Of a DNA stretch of 64,000 nucleotides, positions 37,240 through 44,827 are shown one piece after another. The position numbers and the translations under genes are program-made. The DNA is from Parahalioglobus pacificus (GTDB lineage Bacteria > Pseudomonadota > Gammaproteobacteria > Pseudomonadales > Halieaceae). Each line of letters opens with the position of its first letter. The first letter of the stretch is position 1. The notes under the pieces are model-generated. The model was given only the letters and a program-made list of their open reading frames with translations, did not search any database and was not told the DNA's origin. The DNA is taken from contig NZ_BMYM01000002.1 in the NCBI RefSeq assembly GCF_014652275.1, forward strand, positions 806,001-870,000, in the 5' to 3' direction.

Positions 37240-38127
37240 CTAGTGCAATGTGGGGTCTTCACCCCGTTCCAGCAGTGCGGCCAGGTCCTCTTTCTGGAAC
37301 ACATACCGCTGGTTACAAAACTCACAATCCATGGTCACGCTGCCCTGTTCGCGCAGGATATCCTCGATCTCATCAACGCTGATGGATGACAGCGCATTGA
37401 GGGTACGTTCCCGCGAGCAGGTACAGGAAAATCGTATGCCGCGTGGCTGGAACAGGCGCACTGGGTCCTCGTGAAACAGGCGGTAGAGCATGCGCTCGGC
37501 AGCCAGCTCAAGCAGCTCTTCGTCCTGAACGGTGGCGGCCAGTGTGCAGATATGTGCCCACTGTTCCTCTCGCTCACAGGCATCGGTCACCAACTGGGCC
37601 GGCAGCTGCTGCAGTAACAGGCCGGCGGCACGCTGGCCGTCGCTGCGCAACCAGAAACGGGTGTGTAGCTGTTCGGATTGCTCAAAATAGGCGTCCAGAC
37701 TGCTGGCAAGGCTGCCACCCACCAGCGGGACAATTCCCTGGTAGCGCTGGCCCTTCACCGGGTCGATGGTAATCGCCAGCTGCCCCTCACTGAGCAACTG
37801 ATCGAAATCCGAGGCGGTAGCCTCCTGCGCGCCGCGCGCGATGGCGCGCACGGTCAGCTCACTGTTGCATTCGGCCATGACCAATGGCACCTGGCCCTCG
37901 CTGCGCGCCTGCAATACCAACGTTCCCTCAAACTTAAGGGTTGTGCTCAACAGCACCGAGGCCGCCAGAAACTCGCCCAATAACACCTGCACACCGGGCG
38001 CGTACTGGTGGCTCTCCAACACATCGCTGAGCACCTGCTCCAGGTGCGCAGTCTCGCCGCGGATATCGGCCTGCTCGAACAGGAAACGGCGGGAAAGGTC
38101 GTTGTCTATGGGGGTGATGTCAGTCAT
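37240..38127 (-). CDS. hslO: Redox-regulated chaperone Hsp33
   Basis: Holdase activated by oxidative unfolding. The 295-residue product matches the family length (292 in Escherichia coli). The C-terminal zinc centre is formed by the CTC pair near residue 231 and DCEFC near 263, which form disulfides on activation. The N-terminal core contains VQVLLGEFLAASVLLSTTLKF. The ATG at 38127 gives the expected beginning; two upstream in-frame starts (GTG and ATG within 21 bp) overlap a strong hairpin. It is divergent from the flavin oxidoreductase gene. Confidence 0.93.
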   Translation of the reverse strand: MTDITPIDNDLSRRFLFEQADIRGETAHLEQVLSDVLESHQYAPGVQVLLGEFLAASVLLSTTLKFEGTLVLQARSEGQVPLVMAECNSELTVRAIARGAQEATASDFDQLLSEGQLAITIDPVKGQRYQGIVPLVGGSLASSLDAYFEQSEQLHTRFWLRSDGQRAAGLLLQQLPAQLVTDACEREEQWAHICTLAATVQDEELLELAAERMLYRLFHEDPVRLFQPRGIRFSCTCSRERTLNALSSISVDEIEDILREQGSVTMDCEFCNQRYVFQKEDLAALLERGEDPTLH

Positions 38128-38142
38128 GCGCGCATTGTAAAG

Positions 38143-38167
38143 CATCACCGCGCGAGCGCGGGTGATG
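38143..38167. repeat. GC-rich inverted repeat in the hslO leader
   Basis: CATCACC and GGTGATG plus inner CGC/GCG arms form a 10-bp stem with a one-base bulge and 4-nt loop, 15 bp upstream of the hslO ATG. It contains the alternative upstream start codons of hslO. Confidence 0.6.
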
Positions 38168-38276
38168 TTGGCTATTCGCTCGGGGAATCAATAGACCGGC
38201 GTGTGACCACTGGCGAAAGCCGGATAGTTGATGGGTCATTGGCCGTTAAACGAGGGTTAGAGGTTCAGCATTTAAT

Positions 38277-38318
38277 GCCAAGTGGGCTGATTTGCCCGAC
38301 AGAAGTCGGGCACTTGGC
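38277..38318. repeat. 42-nt nested inverted repeat between hslO and the flavin oxidoreductase gene
   Basis: Outer arms GCCAAGTG/CACTTGGC flank an inner 7-bp stem GCCCGAC/GTCGGGC with a 4-nt loop. The two stems share one base at 38311, and a 5' insert of about 9 nt can instead pair as GGGC/GCCC. No T-run follows. It lies 59 bp upstream of the ATG at 38378. Confidence 0.65.
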
Positions 38319-38377
38319 CCGATCAGGCAGCGTATGACGTATAAGTCCCACACCCAAGCACAGTGCAGGAGAATTCC

Positions 38378-39247
38378 ATGCGTTTCAATTATCAGGTGGG
38401 GATGAGTGTCGCAGAGCACTATCTGCCCTTAGCCAAGGCCGCTGAGGAAGCTGGCTTCGACGGGATTACCATTCCCGACAGCATCTGTTACCCCAAGGAG
38501 TGCAGCTCCAAATACCCCTATAACGCCGATGGCAGTCGCGAGTTTCTGGAGAGCGTACCTTTCCTGGAAAGCTTGATCGCAGTCTCTGCGATGGCCGCTG
38601 TGACTGAGCACATCCGATTTGCCACCTTTGTTTATAAGCTGGCGGTTCGCCAGGCCCCAGTGGTGGCAAAGCAGGTGCAGAGCATCCAGCAGCTGTCCGG
38701 CAACCGGTTTGATTTCGGTGTGGGGATCAGCCCGTGGGAAGAAGACTTCGCGGTGTGCGACGTGCCCTGGGAGAAGCGCGGAAAGCGATTTGATGAGCAA
38801 ATCGATATCCTTCGCGGGCTGGAGTCAGGTGAGTTCTTTGGGTACGAGGGCGAGATTCACAATATGCCCGCGAATAAAATGTGCCCGGTGCCCACCGAGA
38901 AAACCCCCATCCTGATCGGCGGGCATGCAGAGCCTGCTTTGAAGCGTGCTGCGCGAGTGGGCGACGGCTGGATGTGTGCCGGTGCAGACATGGAGCAGCT
39001 TACCGCCTATATCCGCCGCATTAATGAGCTGCGCGATGAATACGGCACCGCCGACCGACCTTTCCGAGTGTTTACCACCGGACAGAATGCTTTCACCAAA
39101 GAAGGTATCGAGGAGCTTGAGGCCATCGGCGTCACTGATGTCATTATTGCCTTCCGCAACGTGTATGAGCTGGAGCCCGACCACACGCTGGAGCAAAAGC
39201 TGCAGATGATGCAGTGGTACGCAGGCGAGTTCATCAAGCAGGGATAA
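38378..39247 (+). CDS. LLM-class flavin-dependent oxidoreductase
   Basis: A 289-residue luciferase-like monooxygenase-fold protein (TIM barrel). Family features are EAGFDGITIPDSI near residue 24, the FDFGVGISPWEEDF segment, and PILIGGHAEPALKRAARVGDG, which matches the coenzyme-binding loop of F420- or FMN-dependent members. Similar bacterial proteins are often annotated F420-dependent, but nothing here proves F420 use over FMN. The ATG at 38378 has AGGAG 8 nt upstream. A structured leader lies just before it. Confidence 0.87.
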   Translation: MRFNYQVGMSVAEHYLPLAKAAEEAGFDGITIPDSICYPKECSSKYPYNADGSREFLESVPFLESLIAVSAMAAVTEHIRFATFVYKLAVRQAPVVAKQVQSIQQLSGNRFDFGVGISPWEEDFAVCDVPWEKRGKRFDEQIDILRGLESGEFFGYEGEIHNMPANKMCPVPTEKTPILIGGHAEPALKRAARVGDGWMCAGADMEQLTAYIRRINELRDEYGTADRPFRVFTTGQNAFTKEGIEELEAIGVTDVIIAFRNVYELEPDHTLEQKLQMMQWYAGEFIKQG

Positions 39248-39329
39248 GGCTGCTGCGCGCCGGCGCTTCTGCCGGCGCTCTATGCTACAGTGCGCGGCCT
39301 TGTGAGCAGGGTCGGATGAATCCCCGGCG

Positions 39330-40205
39330 ATGAACAATTCCGCACTGTATGTACTGACGGTCCTGATTTGGGGTTCCACCTGGCTCGCCATCACCTATCA
39401 GCTGGGTGACGCTTCCCCACTGGTTTCAATCGCTCATCGTTTCGCCCTGGCAGGCGCCCTGGTGTTCGCCTGGCTAGTCCTGCGACGCCAGCGCGTGCGA
39501 ATGGCGCTGCGCGACCACGCGTTTGTCCTGTTGCAGGGACTGTGCCTGTTCTGCATCAACTACGTCTTCATTTACACCGCCACCCAGCAGCTCGCCAGCG
39601 GTCTGGTGGCGGTGGTGTTCTCCAGCATGGTGATTCTGAACATGCTGGGAGGTGCGGTTTTCCTGGGGGCGCGCATGAATGCCGGGGTAGCCGTGGGTGG
39701 CATCATCGGTATGGTGGGCATGGCAGGTGTGTTCTTACCCGAACTGGAAGCGCTGGACCTCAGTGATGCAAACTTTCGCGCCTTGTTGCTGTGTCTGGCC
39801 GGTACCTGCTTTGCATCTTGCGGCAATCTCGTGGCCGCCAGGCACCATAAGCGTCAGTTGCCCGTGTTGACGTCGAATGCCTGGGGCATGGTGTACGGCT
39901 CGCTGGTGCTCTACGCGGCGGCGTTTGCGATGGGTCATGAAATCCGCCTGGTGCTGACGCCCGAGTACATCGGCTCGCTGCTGTATCTGTCGGTATTTGG
40001 CTCCGTGATTGCCTTCTGGGCCTACCTCACGCTGATCGGTCAAATTGGGGCCGACAGGGCTTCCTACTCCAACCTGCTGTTCCCGATCGTTGCGCTCATG
40101 CTGTCCACTCTGATCGAGGGCTACCAATGGACGCTGCCCAGCTTCCTGGGTTTATGCCTAGTGCTGTTCGGTAACTGGCTGGTCATGCGCAGTCCCCGTA
40201 GCTGA
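39330..40205 (+). CDS. EamA/DMT-family transporter
   Basis: A 291-residue inner-membrane protein with ten hydrophobic helices in two EamA repeats. The N-terminal VLIWGSTWLAITYQLGDASP and the second-repeat GSVIAFWAYLTLIGQIGADRAS are typical of drug/metabolite exporters of the RhaT/YdcZ-like group. The substrate is not predictable. It lies 82 bp downstream of the flavin oxidoreductase gene on the same strand. A five-codon open frame at 39316, ending over the start codon, could act as a tiny leader but is probably chance. Confidence 0.9.
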   Translation: MNNSALYVLTVLIWGSTWLAITYQLGDASPLVSIAHRFALAGALVFAWLVLRRQRVRMALRDHAFVLLQGLCLFCINYVFIYTATQQLASGLVAVVFSSMVILNMLGGAVFLGARMNAGVAVGGIIGMVGMAGVFLPELEALDLSDANFRALLLCLAGTCFASCGNLVAARHHKRQLPVLTSNAWGMVYGSLVLYAAAFAMGHEIRLVLTPEYIGSLLYLSVFGSVIAFWAYLTLIGQIGADRASYSNLLFPIVALMLSTLIEGYQWTLPSFLGLCLVLFGNWLVMRSPRS

Positions 40206-40243
40206 CATATACTGCAAAAAACAAGAGGCATTGAGCAGCGCGA

Positions 40244-40519
40244 ATGGCCGGATTCAGAGTGAGCAAACCCTACACAATGCCCGTTGAAGAGCTGCGCGAA
40301 GCCGCGCAGGGCCTGGCCGCCACGCTGGAGCAGCAGCACGGTGTGAAGGCGCGCTGGCAGGGAGATAGCGTGCGCATCAAGGGCGCAGGTGTAGACGGCG
40401 AACTCAGTTTTGAGGGGGGCGTCGTCGACGTATCCGTGCGCCTGGGATTGCTCGCTTCGGCGTTCAAGGGTGTGTTGGAGAACGAAGTGCGCCGTTATCT
40501 GGACGAATACATCACCTAA
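40244..40519 (+). CDS. Polyhydroxyalkanoate granule-associated small protein (PHA_gran_rgn family)
   Basis: A 91-residue protein matching the TIGR02610/PHA_gran_rgn type: an N-terminal helix (PVEELREAAQGLAATLEQQHG), a central beta region with GAGVDGELSFEGG, and a C-terminal amphipathic helix (FKGVLENEVRRYLDEYI). Family members are found with PHA genes. The ATG at 40244 has only a distant AGAGG; a GTG at 40259 (MSKPYTM) with a nearer GGA is an alternative start. It converges on the patatin-like gene, a possible lipid or PHA hydrolase. Confidence 0.8.
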   Translation: MAGFRVSKPYTMPVEELREAAQGLAATLEQQHGVKARWQGDSVRIKGAGVDGELSFEGGVVDVSVRLGLLASAFKGVLENEVRRYLDEYIT

Positions 40520-40543
40520 GTTGTGATCCGCGCTTGCGGGTCT

Positions 40544-41614
40544 TTAGTCGAGCACCGTGACACCCGCCAGCGGGTCACTGCCGGTCATCAACAGGTTGAA
40601 CTCATCGGCCAGCGCATGGCTCCTCGTGACACAGGTTTCCCAGTTAGCGACCCGTTCCTCGGGGGACAGGCGAGTGAAGTCGCTGCGATCCGGGATCTTA
40701 CCCAGCGGTAGCTCCGCCACAAAGGCCGGGTTTGGGCATAGCAGCACCAGTTTGTCGTAAGCTGCCAGCGCACGCTTTCGCCAGGGCAGAAACTTGTCAA
40801 ACCAGCCGGGGGTAATGTCTGCACGGAAATGCGGGTATAGCAGCAGGCCATCGCGGTAGTATTGGCGCAAATCGAAGTGGTAATCGATGATGCCGCCGTC
40901 CCAGTACTGGCCTCGCGGGGCGCCGGGAATATCCTGCTCGCCGGTCAGCACAAAAGGAATGGAGCCTGAGGCGTGCAGCGCAGAGCGTATATTTTCTTCC
41001 GCCATGGGCACGTGCAGGGTGTCGAAGTCGTGGAAATCCAGAGCCGGCTGCAGGGTCTCGCCGCTGTAAAAGACCACGCGCTGGAAGTGGCGGTGCAGCT
41101 GCTCGCGGCTCATGGCATTGCGTACTGCCGCCATCCCCATTCCTGCAATCAGTGAGGGACCGCCCTGTCTCGATGCCAGCCCCAGGCCGCGTGCCGTCAC
41201 TACATGGCTGCTGTAGCGAGGGTGCGCAATGATCTCCGCCAGCCCGTCTTTCTCAAGCACGCTATCAAGAATGCCGGTACTGACTTGGCTGATCTCTTTC
41301 GCGCTGGGTTTTGCCGAGCTGTACTCCTGATACAGGTAGCCCGCTTCAAGTCGACGGATGGCCGCTGCAGGGTCCGACTGCGGGAGGCAGGCGTGTCGCC
41401 AGCTGCCGATGGATGACCCCAACGTCGTCAGTGGTTGTGAGCCGCGTGCCAGGAAATCGCCAAACAGGGTCTGGTCCAGGCCGCTGAGAATGAACCATTT
41501 GGGACCGCCGGATGCGCCCATCAGCAGATCGAAGTGATCGGGGTGCCAACCCTGCTCGGCAATGCGCGCTGCGGCCTCGCGCCCCAGATAAACCGATAGT
41601 GCCTTAGCCGGCAT
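40544..41614 (-). CDS. Patatin-like phospholipase/acyl hydrolase
   Basis: A 356-residue serine hydrolase of the patatin fold. The nucleophile elbow reads GASGG near residue 35, with GPKWF following, and the catalytic Asp lies in YWDGGIIDYH near 239, giving a Ser-Asp dyad. No signal peptide or membrane helix is visible, so it is likely cytoplasmic. The ATG at 41614 has AGAGG 7 nt upstream and lies inside the end of the AraC gene (11-bp overlap). Lipid or storage polyester as substrate is speculative. Confidence 0.84.
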   Translation of the reverse strand: MPAKALSVYLGREAAARIAEQGWHPDHFDLLMGASGGPKWFILSGLDQTLFGDFLARGSQPLTTLGSSIGSWRHACLPQSDPAAAIRRLEAGYLYQEYSSAKPSAKEISQVSTGILDSVLEKDGLAEIIAHPRYSSHVVTARGLGLASRQGGPSLIAGMGMAAVRNAMSREQLHRHFQRVVFYSGETLQPALDFHDFDTLHVPMAEENIRSALHASGSIPFVLTGEQDIPGAPRGQYWDGGIIDYHFDLRQYYRDGLLLYPHFRADITPGWFDKFLPWRKRALAAYDKLVLLCPNPAFVAELPLGKIPDRSDFTRLSPEERVANWETCVTRSHALADEFNLLMTGSDPLAGVTVLD

Positions 41615-42602
41615 CACGTACCTCTCGCGGTGTGCGCCCTGTCCACTTCTGAAATGCCCTGCGGAAGTTGGAGGCGTCATTAAAGCCCACCATGTAGGCG
41701 ATGGTAGACAGTGGTAGGCGCGTGTTTAGGAGGTAGCGGGTGGCATGCTCCGCCCTGACAGTATCCAGCAGTTGTTGATAGGAGCGCGATTCACCCTCCA
41801 GGCGGCGTCTGTAGGTACGAGAGCTGTAGTTCAGCATCTGGGCTAGCTGTGGCATCTGGGGATACTGCCCCTCAAGCTTGCGCAGCAAACGCAATGTTTG
41901 CTCCGCGACTGAGTCTTCCTCTTCCAGGTCTGCCAACAGGCGTGCGCACTCACTCTCATACAGACCGCGCAGCGCCGGGTTTGAAGACGGTAGCTGCGTA
42001 TCAAGCAGCGATTTGTCCATGACGATGCGGCCGCGCACGCTGTTGAACTGCACATGTTCTCCCAGCAGGCGGTGGTACTCCTGGGCGTAGTCGGGTGCGG
42101 GGTAGGGGAACGACACTGTCAGTGGCAGGTCTGTGCGCCCAAGTAAGCCGTCCAGCGTATTGCGAAAGGCGGCAAACATCATTTCGTAGGCGAACTCGAC
42201 CGTGTTCTCCTCCGGCGTGGAGACGATAGTGAATACGGCTTGGTCGCCCTCTGCTTCATACTCCAGATACAGCGCCGGTGACAGCAGGTGGTAGTACTTG
42301 AGAAACAGTTCCATCACTTCATGCAAGTCGTTGCAGGTCATGATGGCCTGCCCCAGGACGGCATGGGCGCTCATATTCAGGCGCATGCCCAGATGTAGCC
42401 CCAATGCCGCATCATGGGTCAGGGCATAGGCATTGCGCACCAACTGGGCGAAATCTGATTGGCTGACCCGAGCACCGATACCGTCGATGCCTGTGACGGC
42501 CAGTGTTGTATCGGCCAGTAGCGCATCGCGCCTATGGCCCTGTGCCTCCACCATGTCGATGAGGATCAGCGCGTACTGCGCAGGGGTTGTGGCTTTCTGC
42601 AT
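41604..42602 (-). CDS. AraC-family regulator (arabinose-binding-domain type)
   Basis: A 332-residue regulator. The N-terminal ligand domain (about 20-190) resembles the Arabinose_bd family seen in OruR, ArgR and lipid-linked regulators. The C-terminal AraC DNA-binding domain has two helix-turn-helix units, the second being PLSTIAYMVGFNDASNFRRAFQKWTGRTP. The ATG at 42602 is one of several possible starts and none has a clear binding site; a longer version starts at 42659, inside the rpsT terminator region. It overlaps the patatin-like gene and is the likely regulator of it. Confidence 0.85.
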   Translation of the reverse strand: MQKATTPAQYALILIDMVEAQGHRRDALLADTTLAVTGIDGIGARVSQSDFAQLVRNAYALTHDAALGLHLGMRLNMSAHAVLGQAIMTCNDLHEVMELFLKYYHLLSPALYLEYEAEGDQAVFTIVSTPEENTVEFAYEMMFAAFRNTLDGLLGRTDLPLTVSFPYPAPDYAQEYHRLLGEHVQFNSVRGRIVMDKSLLDTQLPSSNPALRGLYESECARLLADLEEEDSVAEQTLRLLRKLEGQYPQMPQLAQMLNYSSRTYRRRLEGESRSYQQLLDTVRAEHATRYLLNTRLPLSTIAYMVGFNDASNFRRAFQKWTGRTPREVRDAG

Positions 42603-42657
42603 ATGTGCATTTGGCCACATATGACTGATGACTGGCAAGCCGATAAAAAAATCGGGC

Positions 42658-42684
42658 AAAAAAAAGGCCGGCGAGTGCCGGCCT
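42658..42684 (-). terminator. Intrinsic terminator of rpsT
   Basis: On the minus strand, GGCCGGC, a 4-nt loop and GCCGGCC form a perfect 7-bp stem followed by a run of eight T, about 20 bp after the rpsT stop. Confidence 0.93.
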
Positions 42685-42704
42685 TCTTTGATTGGTGCAG
42701 TGGA

Positions 42705-42971
42705 TCAGGCAGCCAGGGCCTTGATCTGGGCATTCAGGCGGCTCTTGTGACGAGCGGCCTTATTCTTGTGAATGATGCCCTTGTCTGCCATGCGGTCGAT
42801 GACCGGCACAGCTTGCGCATAAGCGGCTTTTGCCTGCTCTGCGTCGCCGCTGGAGATAGCAGCAATAACTTGCTTGATGCGGGTGCGAACCAGTGAGCGC
42901 AGGCTGGCGTTGTGTACACGACGCTTTTCGCCCAGGCGGGCACGCTTTTTCGCTTGTGGTGAATTCGCCAC
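42705..42971 (-). CDS. rpsT: 30S ribosomal protein S20
   Basis: Small-subunit protein that binds 16S rRNA early in assembly. The 88-residue product begins [18 protein letters not shown] and contains the [11 protein letters not shown] and [22 protein letters not shown] segments of the family. The start codon is GTG, preceded by AGAGGAC; Escherichia coli rpsT also uses a non-ATG start that serves autoregulation. A strong promoter lies 39-67 bp upstream and a terminator follows, so it is a single-gene unit. Confidence 0.97.
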   Translation of the reverse strand: MANSPQAKKRARLGEKRRVHNASLRSLVRTRIKQVIAAISSGDAEQAKAAYAQAVPVIDRMADKGIIHKNKAARHKSRLNAQIKALAA

Positions 42972-43009
42972 GGTATTGTCCTCTAGGGGTCAAAAATCAG
43001 GGAGCGCGA

Positions 43010-43038
43010 ATTATTCATACTCCGCTGTGGCTTGTCAA
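43010..43038 (-). promoter_or_regulatory. Sigma70-like promoter of rpsT
   Basis: On the minus strand a perfect TTGACA -35 (43033-43038), a 17-bp spacer and AATAAT -10 (43010-43015, 5 of 6 matches). It would give a leader of about 30 nt before the GTG. Confidence 0.82.
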
Positions 43039-43073
43039 CCGTGACAGGCTTGCCGCTGACGCGGCCCTGCGGG

Positions 43074-43469
43074 CTAGCCTTGCCACCACTGCCACAGGCT
43101 GGGTACCCAGGCAGCCAGGAACAGCGCCAGGCTCACAAAGACTGTGGCGGAGCCGATGTCTTTAGCCTGACCTGACAAGGGATGCTGCTCAGGGCCGATG
43201 CGATCTACCACGGTTTCGATGGCGGTGTTGACCAACTCGGCGAGGATGACCAGTGCACAGACCACCAACAGGAGCAGCTGGTGTACCAGCGATTCGCCGA
43301 CAAAGAACGCCAGAGGCACAAAGGCCAGCGCGAGGCTCGCTTCCAGGCGAAAGGCTTCTTCATTGCGCCAGGCGGCGGCAAACCCATCGGCTGAGTGGCG
43401 TGTCGCTGCAACCAACCTGGCCAAGCCGCGCTTGCCGGGCTTGCTCATGGCATCGTGTGAATCCTGCAC
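43074..43469 (-). CDS. dgkA: Diacylglycerol kinase
   Basis: Trimeric inner-membrane kinase that recycles diacylglycerol to phosphatidic acid. The 131-residue product has three transmembrane helices. The EEAFRLE segment near residue 38 and ELVNTAIETVVDRIGPEQH, with KDIGSATV, carry the conserved catalytic Glu and Asn residues. The GTG at 43469 has AGGGG 6 nt upstream; an in-frame ATG at 43448 (MSKPGKRG) is an alternative. The rpsT promoter lies in the gap downstream. Confidence 0.94.
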   Translation of the reverse strand: MQDSHDAMSKPGKRGLARLVAATRHSADGFAAAWRNEEAFRLEASLALAFVPLAFFVGESLVHQLLLLVVCALVILAELVNTAIETVVDRIGPEQHPLSGQAKDIGSATVFVSLALFLAAWVPSLWQWWQG

Positions 43470-43533
43470 TTTCGCCCCTGTTACTGCCGTCAGTAGAAAT
43501 AGTGGGGCACAAGAATATGTCCTAGCGGTGTGT

Positions 43534-43562
43534 GTGAAAAGTGGGGTGCGTGAAAAGTGGGG
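43534..43562. repeat. Two direct copies of GTGAAAAGTGGGG
   Basis: The 13-bp unit occurs twice with a 16-bp period, in the gap upstream of dgkA and downstream of the NTF2-like gene. A further AGTGGGG occurs at 43501. It may be a regulator-binding repeat or replication slippage. Confidence 0.6.
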
Positions 43563-43602
43563 CTGGGGTAGCGGCGTCAGTGCGGCTTACATCGGCAGCG
43601 CC

Positions 43603-44028
43603 TTAGACCTCGATTAACAGGTGTCGACTGAGGTCACCCAGTAGATCTATGCCGATGTGCCGTCGAGTGAATACCCACTGACCCTCAAGGCGGCTCAATT
43701 CGTCTTCGTAGTGCCCGCTGATGATGGCCTGTAGCGGGAAATCCTCGGTAGCCTGCATCACCGTGTAATAGCTACGGCAGCGGGCGCGATCGCCGTCCAG
43801 CTCGATGGCAAGGTTGGTGGTGAGGTGACGTGTTTTGGGAGTGCCGTTGGGGTAGAGCCGCGTTGAACTCCGGTACATTGCCAGTATTGCCGCCTCTCCC
43901 TCCACATCGCCTTGGAGCGTGCTGATGCGCCCATGCTTAAACAGTGCTGCCACGCCCTCGAAGTCACCGGCATCAATGCGCCGTGCATACTCAAAAATCA
44001 GATTGCTGATTTGCGTTTCTTCGCTCAT
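43603..44028 (-). CDS. NTF2/SnoaL-like fold protein
   Basis: A 141-residue protein of the SnoaL_4 (nuclear transport factor 2-like) type. The N-terminal helix ISNLIFEYARRIDAGDFEGVAALF and the later RHLTTNLAIELDGDRARCRSYYTVMQ strand pattern are typical of this group, which includes small dehydratases, isomerases and beta subunits of ring-hydroxylating dioxygenases. Catalytic residues cannot be assigned. It is divergent from a TetR regulator with a palindrome in between, so it is a candidate target of that regulator. Confidence 0.8.
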   Translation of the reverse strand: MSEETQISNLIFEYARRIDAGDFEGVAALFKHGRISTLQGDVEGEAAILAMYRSSTRLYPNGTPKTRHLTTNLAIELDGDRARCRSYYTVMQATEDFPLQAIISGHYEDELSRLEGQWVFTRRHIGIDLLGDLSRHLLIEV

Positions 44029-44089
44029 TTCAGGCCGTCCTTGTCAGGTTGTGGTTTGTTCATGAATCACCCGCGCGGGCTGGGGTATA

Positions 44090-44103
44090 CTAATGACCAT
44101 TAG
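44090..44103. promoter_or_regulatory. Candidate TetR operator
   Basis: A perfect 14-bp palindrome, CTAATG-AC-CATTAG, overlaps the last bases of a TATACT -10 hexamer (44086-44091) for the TetR gene and lies between the two divergent genes. Autorepression is the simple reading. Confidence 0.6.
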
Positions 44104-44125
44104 TTATCAGTTAAGCAGGTCCTTT

Positions 44126-44773
44126 GTGGCTCAGTCCAGTTCCACTCCCTCCCTGGCCGCGTCGCCAGACACTGCACCTACCGCGCAGCGTATTCTCGAT
44201 GCGGCAGAAGATCTGTTTGCGCAGAAGGGCTACAGCGCAACCTCTCTGGGTGAAGTGGCTGATCAGGTCGGTATCCGCTCGCCCAGCCTATACAACCACT
44301 TCCGCAATAAGGAAGCGCTGTATACCGCGGTTCTTGAGCGCTTGCTGGATGATTTCACCGGACCCATGGAAGAGCTGAACCGCGGACCCATCACGCAGGA
44401 GCGCGTGCTTGAGTGGTTGGAGACTATCGTGCGCAAGCACCAGGCCAACCCCAATCTGGCGCGTCTGTTACAGCACGCTGCCCTGTCAGGCGGGCCCCAG
44501 ACCACAGCCCTGATCGACCGCTACTTTGCCCCCATGTTTGTCTCTGATACCGAGATAGACGGTGCCTCTGGTATGTTGCTGGGCGATTCCGGATTGCAGC
44601 CGTGGGCCGTCATGGCCTTTAACAACCTGGTCATGTCCTACGTGACCATGGCACCCATGTATCGCGATTTGTTGGGGGAGGACCCCTTCAGTGATGCAGC
44701 GCTGAACAAGCAGTTGGCGTTGATGCAGACGCTCCTGCGGGCAGTGTTCAGTTACCAGGGGCCTGAGCAGTAG
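44126..44773 (+). CDS. TetR-family transcriptional regulator
   Basis: A 215-residue regulator. The N-terminal DNA-binding domain is clear: TAQRILDAAEDLFAQKGYSA followed by LGEVADQVGIRSPSLYNHF. The ligand domain has no further assignable motif. The start is placed at the GTG at 44126, with AGG 7 nt upstream; an ATG at 44093 lies inside the candidate operator and promoter and would be untranslated. It is divergent from the NTF2-like gene and 54 bp upstream of the tyrosine phosphatase gene on the same strand. Confidence 0.87.
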   Translation: MAQSSSTPSLAASPDTAPTAQRILDAAEDLFAQKGYSATSLGEVADQVGIRSPSLYNHFRNKEALYTAVLERLLDDFTGPMEELNRGPITQERVLEWLETIVRKHQANPNLARLLQHAALSGGPQTTALIDRYFAPMFVSDTEIDGASGMLLGDSGLQPWAVMAFNNLVMSYVTMAPMYRDLLGEDPFSDAALNKQLALMQTLLRAVFSYQGPEQ

Positions 44774-44827
44774 CCCCGTTACCTTAGACACCGATACTCC
44801 CTACACCGACTTTCGCAGAGTTACCCT

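Noticed and set aside
39316-39333. Five-codon open frame overlapping the start of the EamA transporter gene
   Set aside because: Too short to judge and with no strong ribosome binding site; probably chance.
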